Part shown: positions 36,354-55,800 of the stretch, piece by piece | Layout of the letters: the number at the start of each line of letters is the position of its first letter | Position numbering within the stretch: the first letter of the stretch is position 1 | DNA from: Cladopsammia gracilis | Lineage: Eukaryota > Cnidaria > Anthozoa > Scleractinia > Dendrophylliidae | Reading direction: 5' to 3' | Length of the DNA: 64,000 nt | NCBI GenBank assembly: GCA_022457155.1 | Contig: JAJGOT010000213.1 | Coordinates: 1,021,001 to 1,085,000, forward strand | Translations under genes and position numbers: made by a program | Notes under the pieces: model-generated | Databases searched by the model: none | Told to the model about the DNA's origin: nothing | Seen by the model: only the letters and a program-made list of their open reading frames with translations

Positions 36354-36504
36354 TAAATTTCATTGTTCCTCAACCGGGGAGAGGTGGGTACTGGACGCAT
36401 AAGCAATAGCACCTGGCCCATGACAGCTTTTGACGAGTGATTTGATTGGGGAATTTTGAATAAGTGATCTCTTTGGATAGATGCTCTCACATGGAGGTTT
36501 GATA

Positions 36505-36833
36505 GCTAATGATAAGAGTATTGCAACCACAAGGAGCCCAAGCTAATGATAAGGGTATTGCAACCACAAGCAGCCCAAGCTAATAATAAGAGTATTGCAA
36601 CCACAAGGAGCCCAAGCTAATGATAAGAGTATTGCAACCACAAGGAGCCCAAGCTAATGATAAGAGTATTGCAACCACAAGGAGCCCAAGCTAATGATAA
36701 GAGTATTGCAACCACAAGGAGCCCAAGCTAATGATAAGAGTATTGCAACCACAAGGAGCCCAAGCTAATGATAAGAGTATTGCAACCACAAGCAGCCCAA
36801 GCTAATGATAAGAGTATTGCAAAATGCGACCTG
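36505..36833. repeat. 37-bp minisatellite, about nine units
   Basis: Units gctaatgataagagtattgc plus aaccacaaggagcccaa follow each other at exactly 37 bp from 36505, with isolated substitutions. Intergenic between CCDC50 and PDE6D. Confidence 0.92.
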
Positions 36834-37548
36834 TTAGCAGTGAATAATTTGTCAAAGTTGCTTCAAATGGTACCAAGGATCGATCAGGCAGACAATAAAA
36901 GAAAACAATCCGAAACCAAGATGAGTTGATTCTATTGAGAAAACATTTCAATTTTCAAATCTTTATAATCCAAGACCTTGTAACTGTTAGGCAGGACTTT
37001 TTTTTTTGAGAAAAAAGAGGGGAGGTTATGAGCTTGCGCTGCCTGTGGTTCAACTGTGAAAGTTAAATTGCGTACTACAAATAATTCTTTGACATTTCTT
37101 TTATTGTGGAATACAAGCATGATTCACAAAAATTACACTAAATTCTATTAACAGCAAGATTACAGATTAAAAAATAACTATGATTTGGAACTGATTAATT
37201 TTTAGAGAAAAAATACAATTATTTAAATATGAGACAACATAAATTAACGGCAGAAAAATCAGCTATGACTGCACAACAGATCCTGCTTTCTGCTACTTTA
37301 TACATAAAATTCTTGAAATTACTTTGTGAAACCAAAGCTTGAAAAGGTCAAGTTTCTAACTCCGAGTGGAGCACTACTCTAATATTAAAAGGCACCAAAA
37401 TTGTCTGACAGAATTTTTACATCATTTGTTTTATATTATTTTATTTTTTACTGTAAGCAAAGATTGTTTCAAGCATGGCATAAAGTAACAACTATAAGCA
37501 AATGAGATGCTAGACCATCACAGCCTACTCTAGCCTGATTCTCAGAAA

Positions 37549-37803
37549 GTCTGAGGCCGCTCGCACTCGCTCACTCACTCCCTCCCTACTCTCTCTCTCT
37601 CTCTCTGGTCCTTTGTTTGAGGGCTTGCTTTTGACATCATCTGACTGTTGAATATTTTCACCAATCCAAGAATGGGACTGAGCATACTCTGATAAGAGGA
37701 AATATCCACTGGTCAGATGTCAAGAACAAGCTCTCAAACAATGGACATCAGATGGTGAGAGGGAGGGAGTGCAAGTGACATGAACTGACTGAGAATCACG
37801 CAG
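37549..37803. mobile_element. Foldback MITE with CT repeat
   Basis: Arms cctgattctcagaaagt / actgactgagaatcacg and gtccattgtttgagagcttg-like sequence on both sides. A (CT)n run is at about 37588-37606. Lies downstream of, or in the 3' UTR of, PDE6D. Confidence 0.6.
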
Positions 37804-38376
37804 TTTCAAGTTGGATAACGATTTATCCGGTGGATAGTGTTAATAGATCAACGATATACTGAATTATTTAAGTTGAACCACAATAAAATGAATGTTTCCA
37901 CATCCTAAATTACGAATGAAACTGATCACAAAGGCAAGTTAAAACTCCAACAAATGAAAACTACACGTATAACTAGAATACACAAGATAGGTAGTGAGGA
38001 AATGTACATCACTACAATATTTAGTCGCACACAAAAGTCACAAAAAAGAAAGGCTTCTGTGTCACATACAAGTCACAGTGTTGACTCAGAGAGTGAAACA
38101 GTGAAAGAAGCTGCAGGAAAACTCTTTGATTAGAACTACTGCCTTGTTTGTCTATTGAGTAGCTGGGGCTAAAATGTGTACAAGCCAGGTGAATTCCCTT
38201 GCCCCTGGTCTGCTTACATGCAGGTATTTACAGGGTCCACCTATTCCAAGGCACACAATTAGGTAGTGTAATTTAGAAAGAGATCACTAAAACTACTTGT
38301 CTAGGCAACTTTAAATACTGTACATCTAGTCCTGACGTATTAAGTTAGTTTGTAGAAAAGAGTTGCTGGTCCACGG

Positions 38377-45126
<6,750 letters not shown>

Positions 45127-45749
45127 TCTGGGGAAAAAATTGCTACCCACCGCCACACGGCTATCTAATGTAAGGCCTTTCACAGAATCAAGGGCAAAAT
45201 ATCGCGCTGACAGCACTAAATCGGTAAAAATTTAGCAGCAAGCCAGATCCTGCACGACCAAATAACCTTAGCACCAAGCAAGCGATTTGCAAGCGTCTCC
45301 AATGGAACTCTGGGTAAAAACGTCATGGGGGCGTGGTCAAGTGACCCGTGACCCAGAAGGCCTGAGGAGCTCCTACAGCTGGTCTTTGTTCACGTGAGAC
45401 GTGAACGTTTACACGGATTTACACGGATCGAGATTCAGCATAAAAAACATCAAAAAGGCTTTTGTTGATGCATTTTCGCATCTCTTGAGACGTTTTGATT
45501 ATTTTTGAAGTAGAAGTTTTTGGTGCATTTTCACAAGCGCGCGCATTGGTTAATTTGAATTTTGAATTCGCGTCACAAATTGTATGGCCGCGCAAGCGAA
45601 AATAAAGGGAGAGTACAGACTTTTGTTTGAAGGCGAATTGTTAATTTTTGTTGTGGGACTTTTTACGGAATTTTGAGGACAATGTTTTCGGTCGGAAACC
45701 TTAGAATTTACACGGTCCGCACAGCTATTTTAACTTTTCCCATGAAATC

Positions 45750-45787
45750 ACCTTAAAAGGTGATTTCATGGGCATGGGAAAAGTTTA
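45750..45787. repeat. Near-perfect palindrome
   Basis: cttttcccatgaaatcacct is followed at once by aaaaggtgatttcatgggca and tgggaaaag. Hairpin arms of about 17 bp with almost no loop. Confidence 0.7.
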
Positions 45788-45861
45788 ACTTTGCAGCAAC
45801 CTCTTCCTCCGTCCTCGTCCGCTTTCACAATATCACAAATAAATAAAAAATATAATGTATT

Positions 45862-46270
45862 AAAGCAGACCGTCTGACATGTCCGCATGGCAACACTTCA
45901 AATGGGATCCACTCCGACAAGTTATTACCAACAGGTCCACAATATGAATGTGGCTCAAAACTAGAAAGCACTCGCAGACAGCTGTTTCGCCCTTCTTAGG
46001 GCTCATCAGTGCGAGATAGCTGGTCGAAACAGCTTCACGTATCTCGCATATGCTGATATTCGATCTAGCAAAGAGCTGTGAGCAAAGCTGAGATCGGTTT
46101 CCATCAATTTGCACGTGTAAATCACATAGTGGCAAGAGGCCAAACAGTGGCCAAAGATCGATCTGTTCTCGAATCAAACAATGTCATGCTGTGACCGAGT
46201 AAAAAACGGGAATAGCCAATACCATCCTTTCCATAGTTCTGAGCCTTGAACATGTCAGACGGTGTAATTA
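45862..46270 (-). mobile_element. Retrozyme-like unit carrying the hammerhead
   Basis: The unit is bounded by inverted copies of ACCGTCTGACATGT, near 45866-45882 and 46249-46264. ATTAA-like sequence lies outside both ends and could be a target duplication. It contains the hammerhead and no convincing coding sequence; the frame at 45860-46177 on the minus strand is probably incidental. Only one monomer is evident. Retrozymes are non-autonomous elements thought to be moved by another element's reverse transcriptase, but no reverse transcriptase relevant to this one is in the window. Boundaries are approximate. Confidence 0.6.
45971..46018 (-). ncRNA. Type I hammerhead ribozyme
   Basis: Reading the minus strand from 46018, stem I strand CTCGCA is followed by the invariant CTGATGA. 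Next come stem II GCCC/GGGC with loop TAAGAA, the invariant GAAA, a minimal stem III of two pairs (A-U, C-G) around AGCT, and the cleavage triplet GTC. The stem I partner TGCGAG closes the structure. Every core residue of the hammerhead fold is present, and cleavage is predicted between 45977 and 45976. Open stem I makes it type I. Very short stem III is known from hammerheads of Penelope-like elements and animal retrozymes. Activity is inferred from sequence only. Confidence 0.88.
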
Positions 46271-47202
46271 ACTAACTGCATTCCTGTGTTCAGTGTTAGA
46301 GTGTGCTAACATTATTTTTATATTATGGAAAGAATAGTATATAGTGTCCCTCCTCGGCTTTCGCAGAGAGTGCGTAACCACTTATTTATTTAGCGAACTT
46401 ATCCTCAAATGAAACCCTCTTGGTTCGGAATGCGTGCTCGCTCATGCACGCGCAAATGACGCAAGATATTATGCGCAGTGGCGATGCATTGTTATTAGGT
46501 CATGTAATTAATCAGTAATTTATCATTAATGTGTCATGGACTTAAAAACCGTATATCCTCAAGGTTCGTTTAGGAGACTGGCAGTCTCAATAAAAAAAAA
46601 CACCTCCTGACCGCAGGTCAACAATTTTCAAATACCTGCAGTTTCAGACAAAAATGGCTAAAAAACTACTCATTAAGTCAGCCACACATACCAACATAGC
46701 TCCTGGTTGCTTTCATTTTTTTCCTAGTGCATCAGACGGTGTGTTTGTATGAGAAAAAAAAACCGTGAATCAATGGAATAATTTCCGCACACTTTCAATT
46801 CTGAAAGATTTATGAATTGTCAATTTACAGCATAGGCAAATATTTTACTGATCGAACTTGAGGGCTGTCAATCTAGAAAGTCTGCAGTTCCATTTAAAGC
46901 TCTATACAATTTGTCTCTGAATTTATCCCGCGGATTTTGACGCTTACGTTCGTGTTTGTTTGAAAACTATTTTTGGAACACCAACAGACAGTTGATATCC
47001 ACGCAAGAGCACCCCAGGTTGCTAGTGGACTATTTTGGTGTCATCTATTAATTATTAACCACAAATGCTAATTTTAAAACTTCATTAAATCTTCAATATT
47101 CAAGCTTATTTCTCTAAATTTTACAAATCCTTTGAGAAAAACTATTTCCTCCCAAACATACCCAAAAATCACCCCAAAATTTACAAAACACCCCATAACA
47201 TA
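46271..47202. other. Intergenic stretch, nothing recognised
   Basis: AT-rich sequence between the retrozyme-like unit and the MITE. A short tcagacggtgt word at about 46734 echoes the retrozyme end. No gene or promoter was identified. Confidence 0.5.
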
Positions 47203-47442
47203 GGCCGTGTTCTATTGGGATCAACCATTTTCGGTTGGTTGAGTTGGTTGGATTTTTTTCGTGTTCTATTGGGAAAAAACCGTTTACGGTTGGTTTGGTT
47301 GATCAACCATTTCAACCAGCTCTGAACCTGGTTGAAATAGTTGAAACCGAAAATGGTTGAAAAGTGTTCTATTGGGACGCCTCAACCAAATCAACCAAAA
47401 CCGGTTTAGGTTGAAACGGTTGTTCCCGATAGAACACGCCCA
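47203..47442. mobile_element. MITE family G, copy 2 (opposite orientation)
   Basis: Ends ggccgtgttctattgggatc and cccgatagaacacgccc. It is the reverse complement of 36112-36353 with scattered differences. The two lie either side of PDE6D. Confidence 0.8.
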
Positions 47443-47566
47443 TAGATTAATAAGAGGAGCGAAGGGTTTTTGGATTGCTTGAAATTAACGTGAACGAGAT
47501 ATTTCCATTAAACCCATGTTAAGTGGCGGAAAAATGGCATTTAGGTAGAGCCTCCCCCCCCCCCCC

Positions 47567-49405
47567 TAATTCTAAGTTCAGTTATGATAAGGAAAAATTG
47601 GTGTTAATGGCGCGGCCACGACCACTAAACCTTCTATAGAGCTTTATAGATATAGTGGTGAACGGCACAAGTAAAGAAAATGTGATCAGAAAAAGCGAGG
47701 AAACTACTCCCAACCCCTTCCAATTCCCCCGTCATGCAGTGCTCGCAATTTTTTCCTTAACACGTGGCTTTTACTAGCCGCGATCAAAATTATCTCGGAA
47801 TTAACCCCTGATACTCGTCAGAATAGCAATGATCCCAATCGTGGGCTAAAGGGGCACTGTCAAAATCTGGCTAACCTGATTTTCATGTTATATCGCTAAA
47901 TATCACCAAATACAACACTTAATTGGATAAAATGATTCTATAGAGCAAAACAGGAACAGTAGTTTGGAGATAAAGTGCAGGATTACAAGGATGGAAGTGG
48001 ATTACAGTTCATCAAGTTTGATTTCGTGATAGTGCGGTCAAGAAATTGGCATTCTTGTAGAATTTTAACTTTTTAGCCATTATTTCGTCTTTTTTAGTTA
48101 CTATTTCTTTCCTTTAATCACTTGGCGATTTTTCCTTCCTATTTCAAGATAATAGAGCAAGCTAAAGCAAGCTCCTGCCGACCATAATCATAAAACTGAC
48201 GATATATCAGAGGCGAAAGAGTCCCTTTATCTAATGCTCTTTTAATACTTCTGGCATCTTTTTTCAAATGCAAAAATACACCTGTTGCACAACACTGCGA
48301 AACTGCGCTTGCGATCAGAGAGCATCTGAAATTTTCTTTGGTGATTAATTTAGGCGGATCAACGAGCTAACAATAAAGGAAAAAACGTTTTATAAAACTT
48401 GGTGCATATTAAATGTACTTAAAATTTACACAATGAGAAAATTACACTTGTGTTGTTTCCTTCGATAGAATTTTTTTTGTGTACGTGTGAGCAAGTTATA
48501 CAAAGTTAATTTTTTTCTTTGAGAACTATACAGTGGCGCCTTTTTTTAACGGTAGAAAAGCTACCTGCCAACGGATAAATACTTTTTGTCAACTGGAGAA
48601 AACCAACAGCCCTATAGTTAAATTCACAGATCGATACTTCGGCTGAATATTAAAAGTGGAGGAACAGTTTACAAGTGCAATCAAATTGAAGCAATTATCG
48701 AAGCCCAAATTACAAAATTTCAATAACTTGCTGATCGTACGGTTATGCATTAGCGGAAAAAGCACAAGAAAGGAAAACCACGTGCGTATAATAACGAAAT
48801 GTTCAACACAAAACTTTTCATTTTGCCTTCTGCACGTGCTATATTGTGAAAGTGTGTCTCGCTGTTGTTCGCAAGTTGAACACGTGTACACACGAACTCA
48901 ACATTGCAAACTGAAAAAAGCAAAAAATGCTGTTTATACTCTTTGTTAGTAAATGCACAACGTCTTTATCCAGTAACAAAATTCAATTAACAAAATTGTA
49001 CGTATATGCGCGCAATATTGACGCGTATACTTCAAAAAGTGAATCACCATGCTTCGACTTGTGAAATTGTAATTGAGGACTGAATATTGAGTAAGTTACG
49101 ACAGGTCTTATCTCGTGACCGGTGTTTTTCGCGCGCTAATTTGCATTTTCATTCATAAAACATTGTTAATTATTCGTAGCTGTCAGGGTTTACAAAAACA
49201 AAGACACGAGGTTCGTTGCAACAGATGTAAAGTGAGCTTCAAAGTGCGCTCACAGCAAAGAGACCTTCGAGAGCCGGATAAAAACTCTCAAAACCGCAAC
49301 TAGAGACCTTGAATCGCTGCTATCGACGTTAGATTACCGATGTAGCTCGAGTACGCGCTGGAAGTTTGCTAACCAGGGAAACGGAACTTTCGCCTGGTTC
49401 ATAAG
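47567..49405. other. Upstream region of the PDZ gene
   Basis: Mostly AT-rich. The frames present (for example 48656-48949) overlap on both strands and show no domain. It should contain the PDZ gene promoter and 5' UTR; no core element can be singled out. Confidence 0.5.
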
Positions 49406-49810
49406 ATGAGGGCGCCAACTTCTAAGTCGTTCTTGTCAAAGGCCTACAACTTTTTAAAAGGCAAAACGTTGGCAAACGATGAGAACTTTTACGCCAAGTC
49501 AAAGAATCCTTTTCCAAACGAGATTTATCCGATTCTTAGCGAGCCGCTCGATCGCAAAAGACTGCCGAGTATTTCACGGAAGAACAGGCAAGTTTTGGGA
49601 GATAATAGCAATCGTTCGTGGTCTATGGGCATTGACCGTGAACGAAAGCAACAAAGAGCGAGCTTAAGTCCACGCGCGCTGGTGAAAAATTATTGGGCAA
49701 ATAAAGGAGAGAAGAAACTTAACAATGAAGTGCAACAACAAGCAACAAGTAGGATTTCTCGTGAGCAAGGGGAAGACGACGATGAAGAAGAAGGCGTTTT
49801 TAAAATACAG
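49406..49810 (+). CDS. Two-PDZ protein exon 1
   Basis: 135 codons from ATG to donor CAG|GTTTGT. A basic N-terminal region is followed by an acidic run and VFKIQ, the first strand of PDZ1. More 5' non-coding exons are possible. Confidence 0.8.
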
Positions 49811-52800
49811 GTTTGTGACTGTTTTATTTTCACTTTCAAATGTCAAAACAGAAATTTATCCTTTCCCTAAATGTAAATACGACATTAGCTAGCGTCGCAA
49901 ATAATTACTGGCCTGAGTTTGTTTAGCAAGTTCTTAGAAGGGAAATTTCATCAAGTTTCTGACTTGAGAGGCTGATCCCGATTAATTGAAGGTGAATAGA
50001 TTTGATCGTAGTTTATAAAAACGTCGTGAATTTAAAAAAATCGAATTATCAAATGTCAAATTTTGTTTGCAATAAATCAGTGTTAACTTTAGTTAGCATT
50101 TTCAGGTTCATCTATCACTTTGAATCTATATTTTCGGCAAAGTTTTTACCACACCCTGGTAATGCTTTTGAAAGGGAAACAGGTATTTGTATATGATTAG
50201 TTCAAAGTGTCTTTGTTTCCGGGGAACTATTGAACATTCCGCGCAAAGTAAATGAACTCAATTCAAACTGAACGAAATGTTCAAACATAATTATTTTTTG
50301 AAGCGAAAAAATTTTACATGAGCGATGTTCTTCACGGGAAATCTATACATTAAATTAACACGTAAGTGCATGGAAGCTGTGATAAAGACTCGTTCAATTT
50401 GAAGAAAAATAAAAACAATTTGAATATAACATGCAATTTGCATTGGAATTTGAAAGCAAAAAGGTTTTAGAAATATTAATTAACAAAAGTCTCTTTAGAT
50501 ATCATTAACACCTCTTTCACTTCAGTTTTACTTTCACGAAAAGGTTTCTTTTTGTTTTCTATGTAGTTTATTTTCCATGGTGTATCGATGTCAAAATTTC
50601 AAACTGTGAAAACAAAAGAAAGTTTTATATTTGAAAGAAACCGTTTGTGTTTTTGTATTGTCCTTATTATTATTATTATTATAAAAACAAAAACTACCAT
50701 TTCCCTAGAGGAAAAAAAAAGCCGATCAATGAACAAAACGCCAAGGCAAAGAAAACGAGATGAAAGAACAAGTTAAAATTTAAGAACGATTTCCTTATCG
50801 CGGAAACAAGTTTTCAATTGCAAGGTTCTACATTTACAAGCACAAAAGTAGATTTTTTTACTGTGTAAGTTTGTAATTTAGTCATGAGTTTTGTTGATTT
50901 GCGTTTTCATATTTAGTAATACAGCCACCAATTTTTTTAGCCGAAGTATTTCTAATGCTTCAGACTCTGAATCTAAATGTTGAAGCGAGAGACTAACTCA
51001 CAAAGAAAAAAAAAAACAATTCAATAACAAGTCGTATTGTCTTCCCTCGCCAGCGATAAAATTGTTTATTATATTTCGCCACGCGACCTGTTGTCGCTTT
51101 GTTCGCGTGTCGTGTTGAATCTGTTTAATATTGAAATCAAAGCTTGTAAATCTTTTTCAAAACATCTGATCAATTATCCCCTACTGATATACATGACAAG
51201 CCAGTTGTCAAATGGACATGAAGATTAATTGAGCTTGACGAACAACAATACGATAAAAATTGCGGACATCATGGGCAGGATTTTGATTACAGTCAATCGT
51301 GGTGAATCATTGAAGAAACGATTTCTTTGCCCATTCCATATATAAATGCGTGCAAATATAATAGGATGCATGGTTCAAAAGAGAGCTTTTCTGCTGAATC
51401 AAGGCGGAAACCATTCTAAGATGAAAATGGGCCTATTTTCCGAGAGTTGCCACTATGTTATTCCAAGGCTCCGATGGGGTCCGATATCCATTCATACATT
51501 TGCGAATTCAATAAAAATCTATAATATGAAAGGTCTTCGTCATTTTCTACATTCGAGCAGCTAAACTCGAACAGAATTATAAAGGCAACATATTTAGTTT
51601 TCAAATCAGGTTCCCTTAGAACGCTTGCAATCTTGCATCTTGCGCTTTTCCTTTTTACGACCACATACAACTGCAAACCTTTTTTGGAAACTAGTTAGCA
51701 TCCAGTTTGTTTTCCAGCCATTTCGACTCGTTAATCTCTCTCAGTTTAATTCAGATAAGTAAAAGAGTCAACAGATTAATATATATTAAAAGCAAAGAAG
51801 ACTTTTCCAGTTGCTGTTTAATTCTTCGTGTCTCCTTTTTAAACACAGCACCTGTTTACTACAGCACGTGTTAAATGGTGGCTTTATTATGTTAATTTAT
51901 GCCCGTGTGGTGTTAATTAATTCAGGAGAAAACGATCGAAAGCGTGCAGCAATGTAACCGAACGGCGGGAAATGATTAACTGACTACGCGTGTGCAATTT
52001 GTTTGCGATTTGTGGCTGTGCTGCTATCTTATCTTGAGATACGATAGTAATTGAATCAATTAAAAGCAAACTTTAAATTAAAGAATGATTTTAAAACTTG
52101 CAACAAAAGTATAAGCGGAAGCATAGCAGCACATAATCCTCGTGAAAACGGGTCCAATATATAAACCACAAGCACAACCGCAAGTATAAGCGGTACAAGG
52201 ATTAAACTTCTGCTTTTGTCCCATGTTCGTTGTCATCTGACGCGAATTCGTATGCTTATGTTTCGAGTGAAAACCATGCAGGCTTAAATCTTCAAATTAA
52301 GACTTTTTTTTTTTTCAATAATTGCATTCAGCATTTTTGAATACGTGAGTGCAAAGGCTGGAGGTAAATTAATCTCGTACCCAGATCTCACTCGTGCTTG
52401 TACTGAACTGTCCGCCTGACCGTGGGAGATCTGGGTAAGAGATAAGAGGCGAATAGGCAAATGTAGCTTGTTACACTGGTAGAATTCAGCTTCTGGATGC
52501 AACACCAAGTTATTGTGAGTGCTCAGATTGGGGAATTGGTTTTTATTCCCAGCTTTTTCCCCGAAACAAGCACCGAAATGCTTAATTGTTAGTTTTTAAC
52601 GTCATATTTCAACAGTATGACACAATGCTTCAACAAATGTCAAAATTGGATGTGAAAGAGAATATAAAATTGTTTGACAGGGTCCAAAAAAGAGTATGTA
52701 CAATTTCGGGTTTGTGTCCAAAGTTGTTGACATTTTGACAGTCATCACAAGTTCTATTTTTGTTCAGTTATCCTTTCAAATTTTCTCCAAGTCCGCTTGA

Positions 52801-55800
52801 GCTGATCAGCGGCAAAAAACAAACAACAACAATTTATTCAACAAGAAACAACAACAACAATGTATTCTTAGTATAATAATGAAAGAGTTGACTGATTTGT
52901 TTGCCCTGCAAATAGCTGGAAAGCTAATCGGGGCGGGGCAAAACAAGTACATGAAAAATACAAATATCTACAAAATCAAAAACCTTATACTATTGAAAAG
53001 CCTTGCAGATTGCACATAATAATGAATAAAAACACAGAAGTTAAGTGATCTAATTGAATTAAGACAAGGATTCTCTGACTATAGTAAGTGTATCTATGTA
53101 CTTATACTTTATTAATAATCATGGAGATTTGAATATAGTCATCCTCCTTTTCTAAAATATTGAATAGCAATTTGCGGAGAGCTCTTTTGAAAGCATTCTT
53201 AGCCGGAAGATCCGTTATATAGCGTGATATCTTATTCCACAGCTTTACTCCGAGCCGAGAGAAAGAATTGTTTAATATTTCTAGTCTGGAACATTTAACA
53301 TAGAATTTTCCAGATGTAGACGATCGTGTATTGCGGCAGTCCACATGTCCCTGACAAGTATAAGGAAAGGCTCTGGAAACAAGTTTTAACAGCACTGCGC
53401 ATTTGCGCACATAATTTAATGCTGCACAGTGGATAAACATAAACTTAAAATATTTCTGTCTTGTTTTTGTCATGCGCAGCTGATCAAGCCCCAGAATGGT
53501 TTTCTTGGCATTGTATTGGTTGGCGGAGCCGACACACCTCTGGAAAATCATTATGTCAACGATATCCTTCCCAACTCCTCCGCTTCCAAATCAGGCCGAG
53601 TGAGAGGTGGTGATGAACTCCTAGAGGCCAATGGTCAAACTCTGCGCGGAAAATCACATGCTGAAGCTTTGACGATCTTCAGGTCTTTGCCTGCCGTGGT
53701 AGAATTGGTAGTAGCGAGAACCAAAGACGCCAACCGCGCGATTTTGGAGCGTTTAAACCACGAGAAGAAAGACAACAAGAAAGTGAACAACAACCTTGCT
53801 TCGCCTGAGAGAAGACGAAGCGTGATCGAGGAGGTGTCCAAGACAAGTGTCATCCCCAGGTCGCTCTCGTCCGTCATTGACGTCACTAAGAAAGCGCGTC
53901 CATATGTCAAACCTGTGAAACGAGTTTCGCGTGTATCATCCTTTGTTGGGGCGGAAGAGGACGAAGTTACGATCAACAATACTGTGAACACCAAGGATGA
54001 CAAGCAGAGAGGGAATCAGGAGACTACAAATGAAGAGGAAGATAACAAGTTTAAGGGAAAGGAACAGGTGAGTATTTCACGAATACTTTGAAGAACCGCT
54101 GTTAAGGCCCGTTTACACATGCGATTTTTGATGCGATCTTTGTCGCGCTCTCCATTGCAATTTTTGTTCCATGTGTAAACGGGCGGCGATTTCAGTGCGA
54201 CTCGGGTACGATATTTGCTGCGATTTCCCAAAAATCCACGCCAAGTTGAATCAAGTTACGAACATGTTCGAAACCTCTGCGACATCGCGCGGCAAATCGC
54301 GCCCAAATCGCCGCCTGTTTACACATGCGATCTGAAGATGCAACTTGCGCGCGACAAATTTGCATCGACAAGTGCGACAAAAATTGAACGAAAAATCGCC
54401 TGTGTAAACGGGCCTTTAGTGTCACGTAGTATTGCGAAGATCCCGGATGATGCTACGAATATTTCGGGTCTTACTTCGTGTACGCACAGATGACGTAGAA
54501 CAATAGGAAACATTGTTTTCGGTCATTGTTTTTGGGTAATAGAATTTTGATGGAGCATTGTTTCCTTTTGTTTTACGTCATTCGTGTCCTCTACACGAAG
54601 TAAGAACCAATATTTCCTACCGAAAGCATTTTATCACAAAACTGAAGAGATTTATGGAGAAGCGGCGTTCTAGTGCCTAGCACGAAGGAATTGATACAAT
54701 AACCTTAATATCCCTTTATCCGGGTAACAAGCAGTCATCGCGCGGAATGCCCAGTTTCTTGATGCGCAGCATAATTATTTACATATACAAAACCAGTCGG
54801 TTATAATTGGTCAACAGATAAAGCTTTGGGAATACTCTAGTCTCTAGTCTCTTGGCAGATTCAACTACTGTCAATTACACATTTTGACGCGTGATGTAAA
54901 TCCCAAGGTGTGATAAAGTTAACAATCGTGCTGAAATTAAAGGCGGGTCGCGCTCTCTTCAAAGCATTTTGTCAACAAATTCGTGTGCGGCAAGATTTTA
55001 TTTTTTTGGAATCTTCAGATTCGCAATGGTTAGAGCGCGATGGCAAAAACATTTTCCGCAGAACATGGTTTTCAGTTAAAAGCGTTGCCAAATAGCGCGC
55101 GCTATGCGCGGGTCACTTGCTTGTTCGTTACGCCTTTTTACTCGCGCTCTTTACAGAACTTTAATATGGCGGACGACTGAAGAGGCTCAAAGACCGAAAT
55201 TGTTTATCAAACTACCGCGTTTTAACAGTGTTTAGATCGTTTTAAAGTTATTTGAAGCGCGTCGAATGTCTGTAAAAGACGTGATGTCTTATTCTTCTCG
55301 CTCTTTACAGAGCGTTTTGTCAACAAATTCGTGTGCGGCAAGATTTTCATTTTGACTCGTTAGATTCGCAATGGTCAGAGTACGATGGCAAAAACATTTT
55401 CCGCAGAACATGGTTTTCAGTTAAAATCGTTGCCAAATAGCGAGCGTGAATCACGGGTCACTCGCTTGTACGTTTGGAAACATTAAGATAATTTAAAAGA
55501 AAGGCAGGAAAAAAGAAATAACTGTTATGGGGGACTGGACACTAGTACAAAGTACCGTTTATTTTCAAACATAATGAAATATTCAACAATTTCCAAGCAC
55601 ACATCTTTTGTTGCTCCTCGTAGGACTTATCTGGTAGTAGTGAAGTTTATTTATGGTTTTCATAAACTGTTCCCATCTTTGATTTTGGTTTTTGTGGCCG
55701 TATCAAGACAGGTGACCAAATTTGCATATCTTCTTTATCCTAAAATTACTGCATTTGCAAACTCTTCAGTATTCCAAAGTTTTATATATTAATGGCTAAA

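Noticed and set aside
36505..36833. CRISPR-like array
   Set aside because: The 37-bp units are contiguous without spacers, in a eukaryotic intergenic region; it is a minisatellite.
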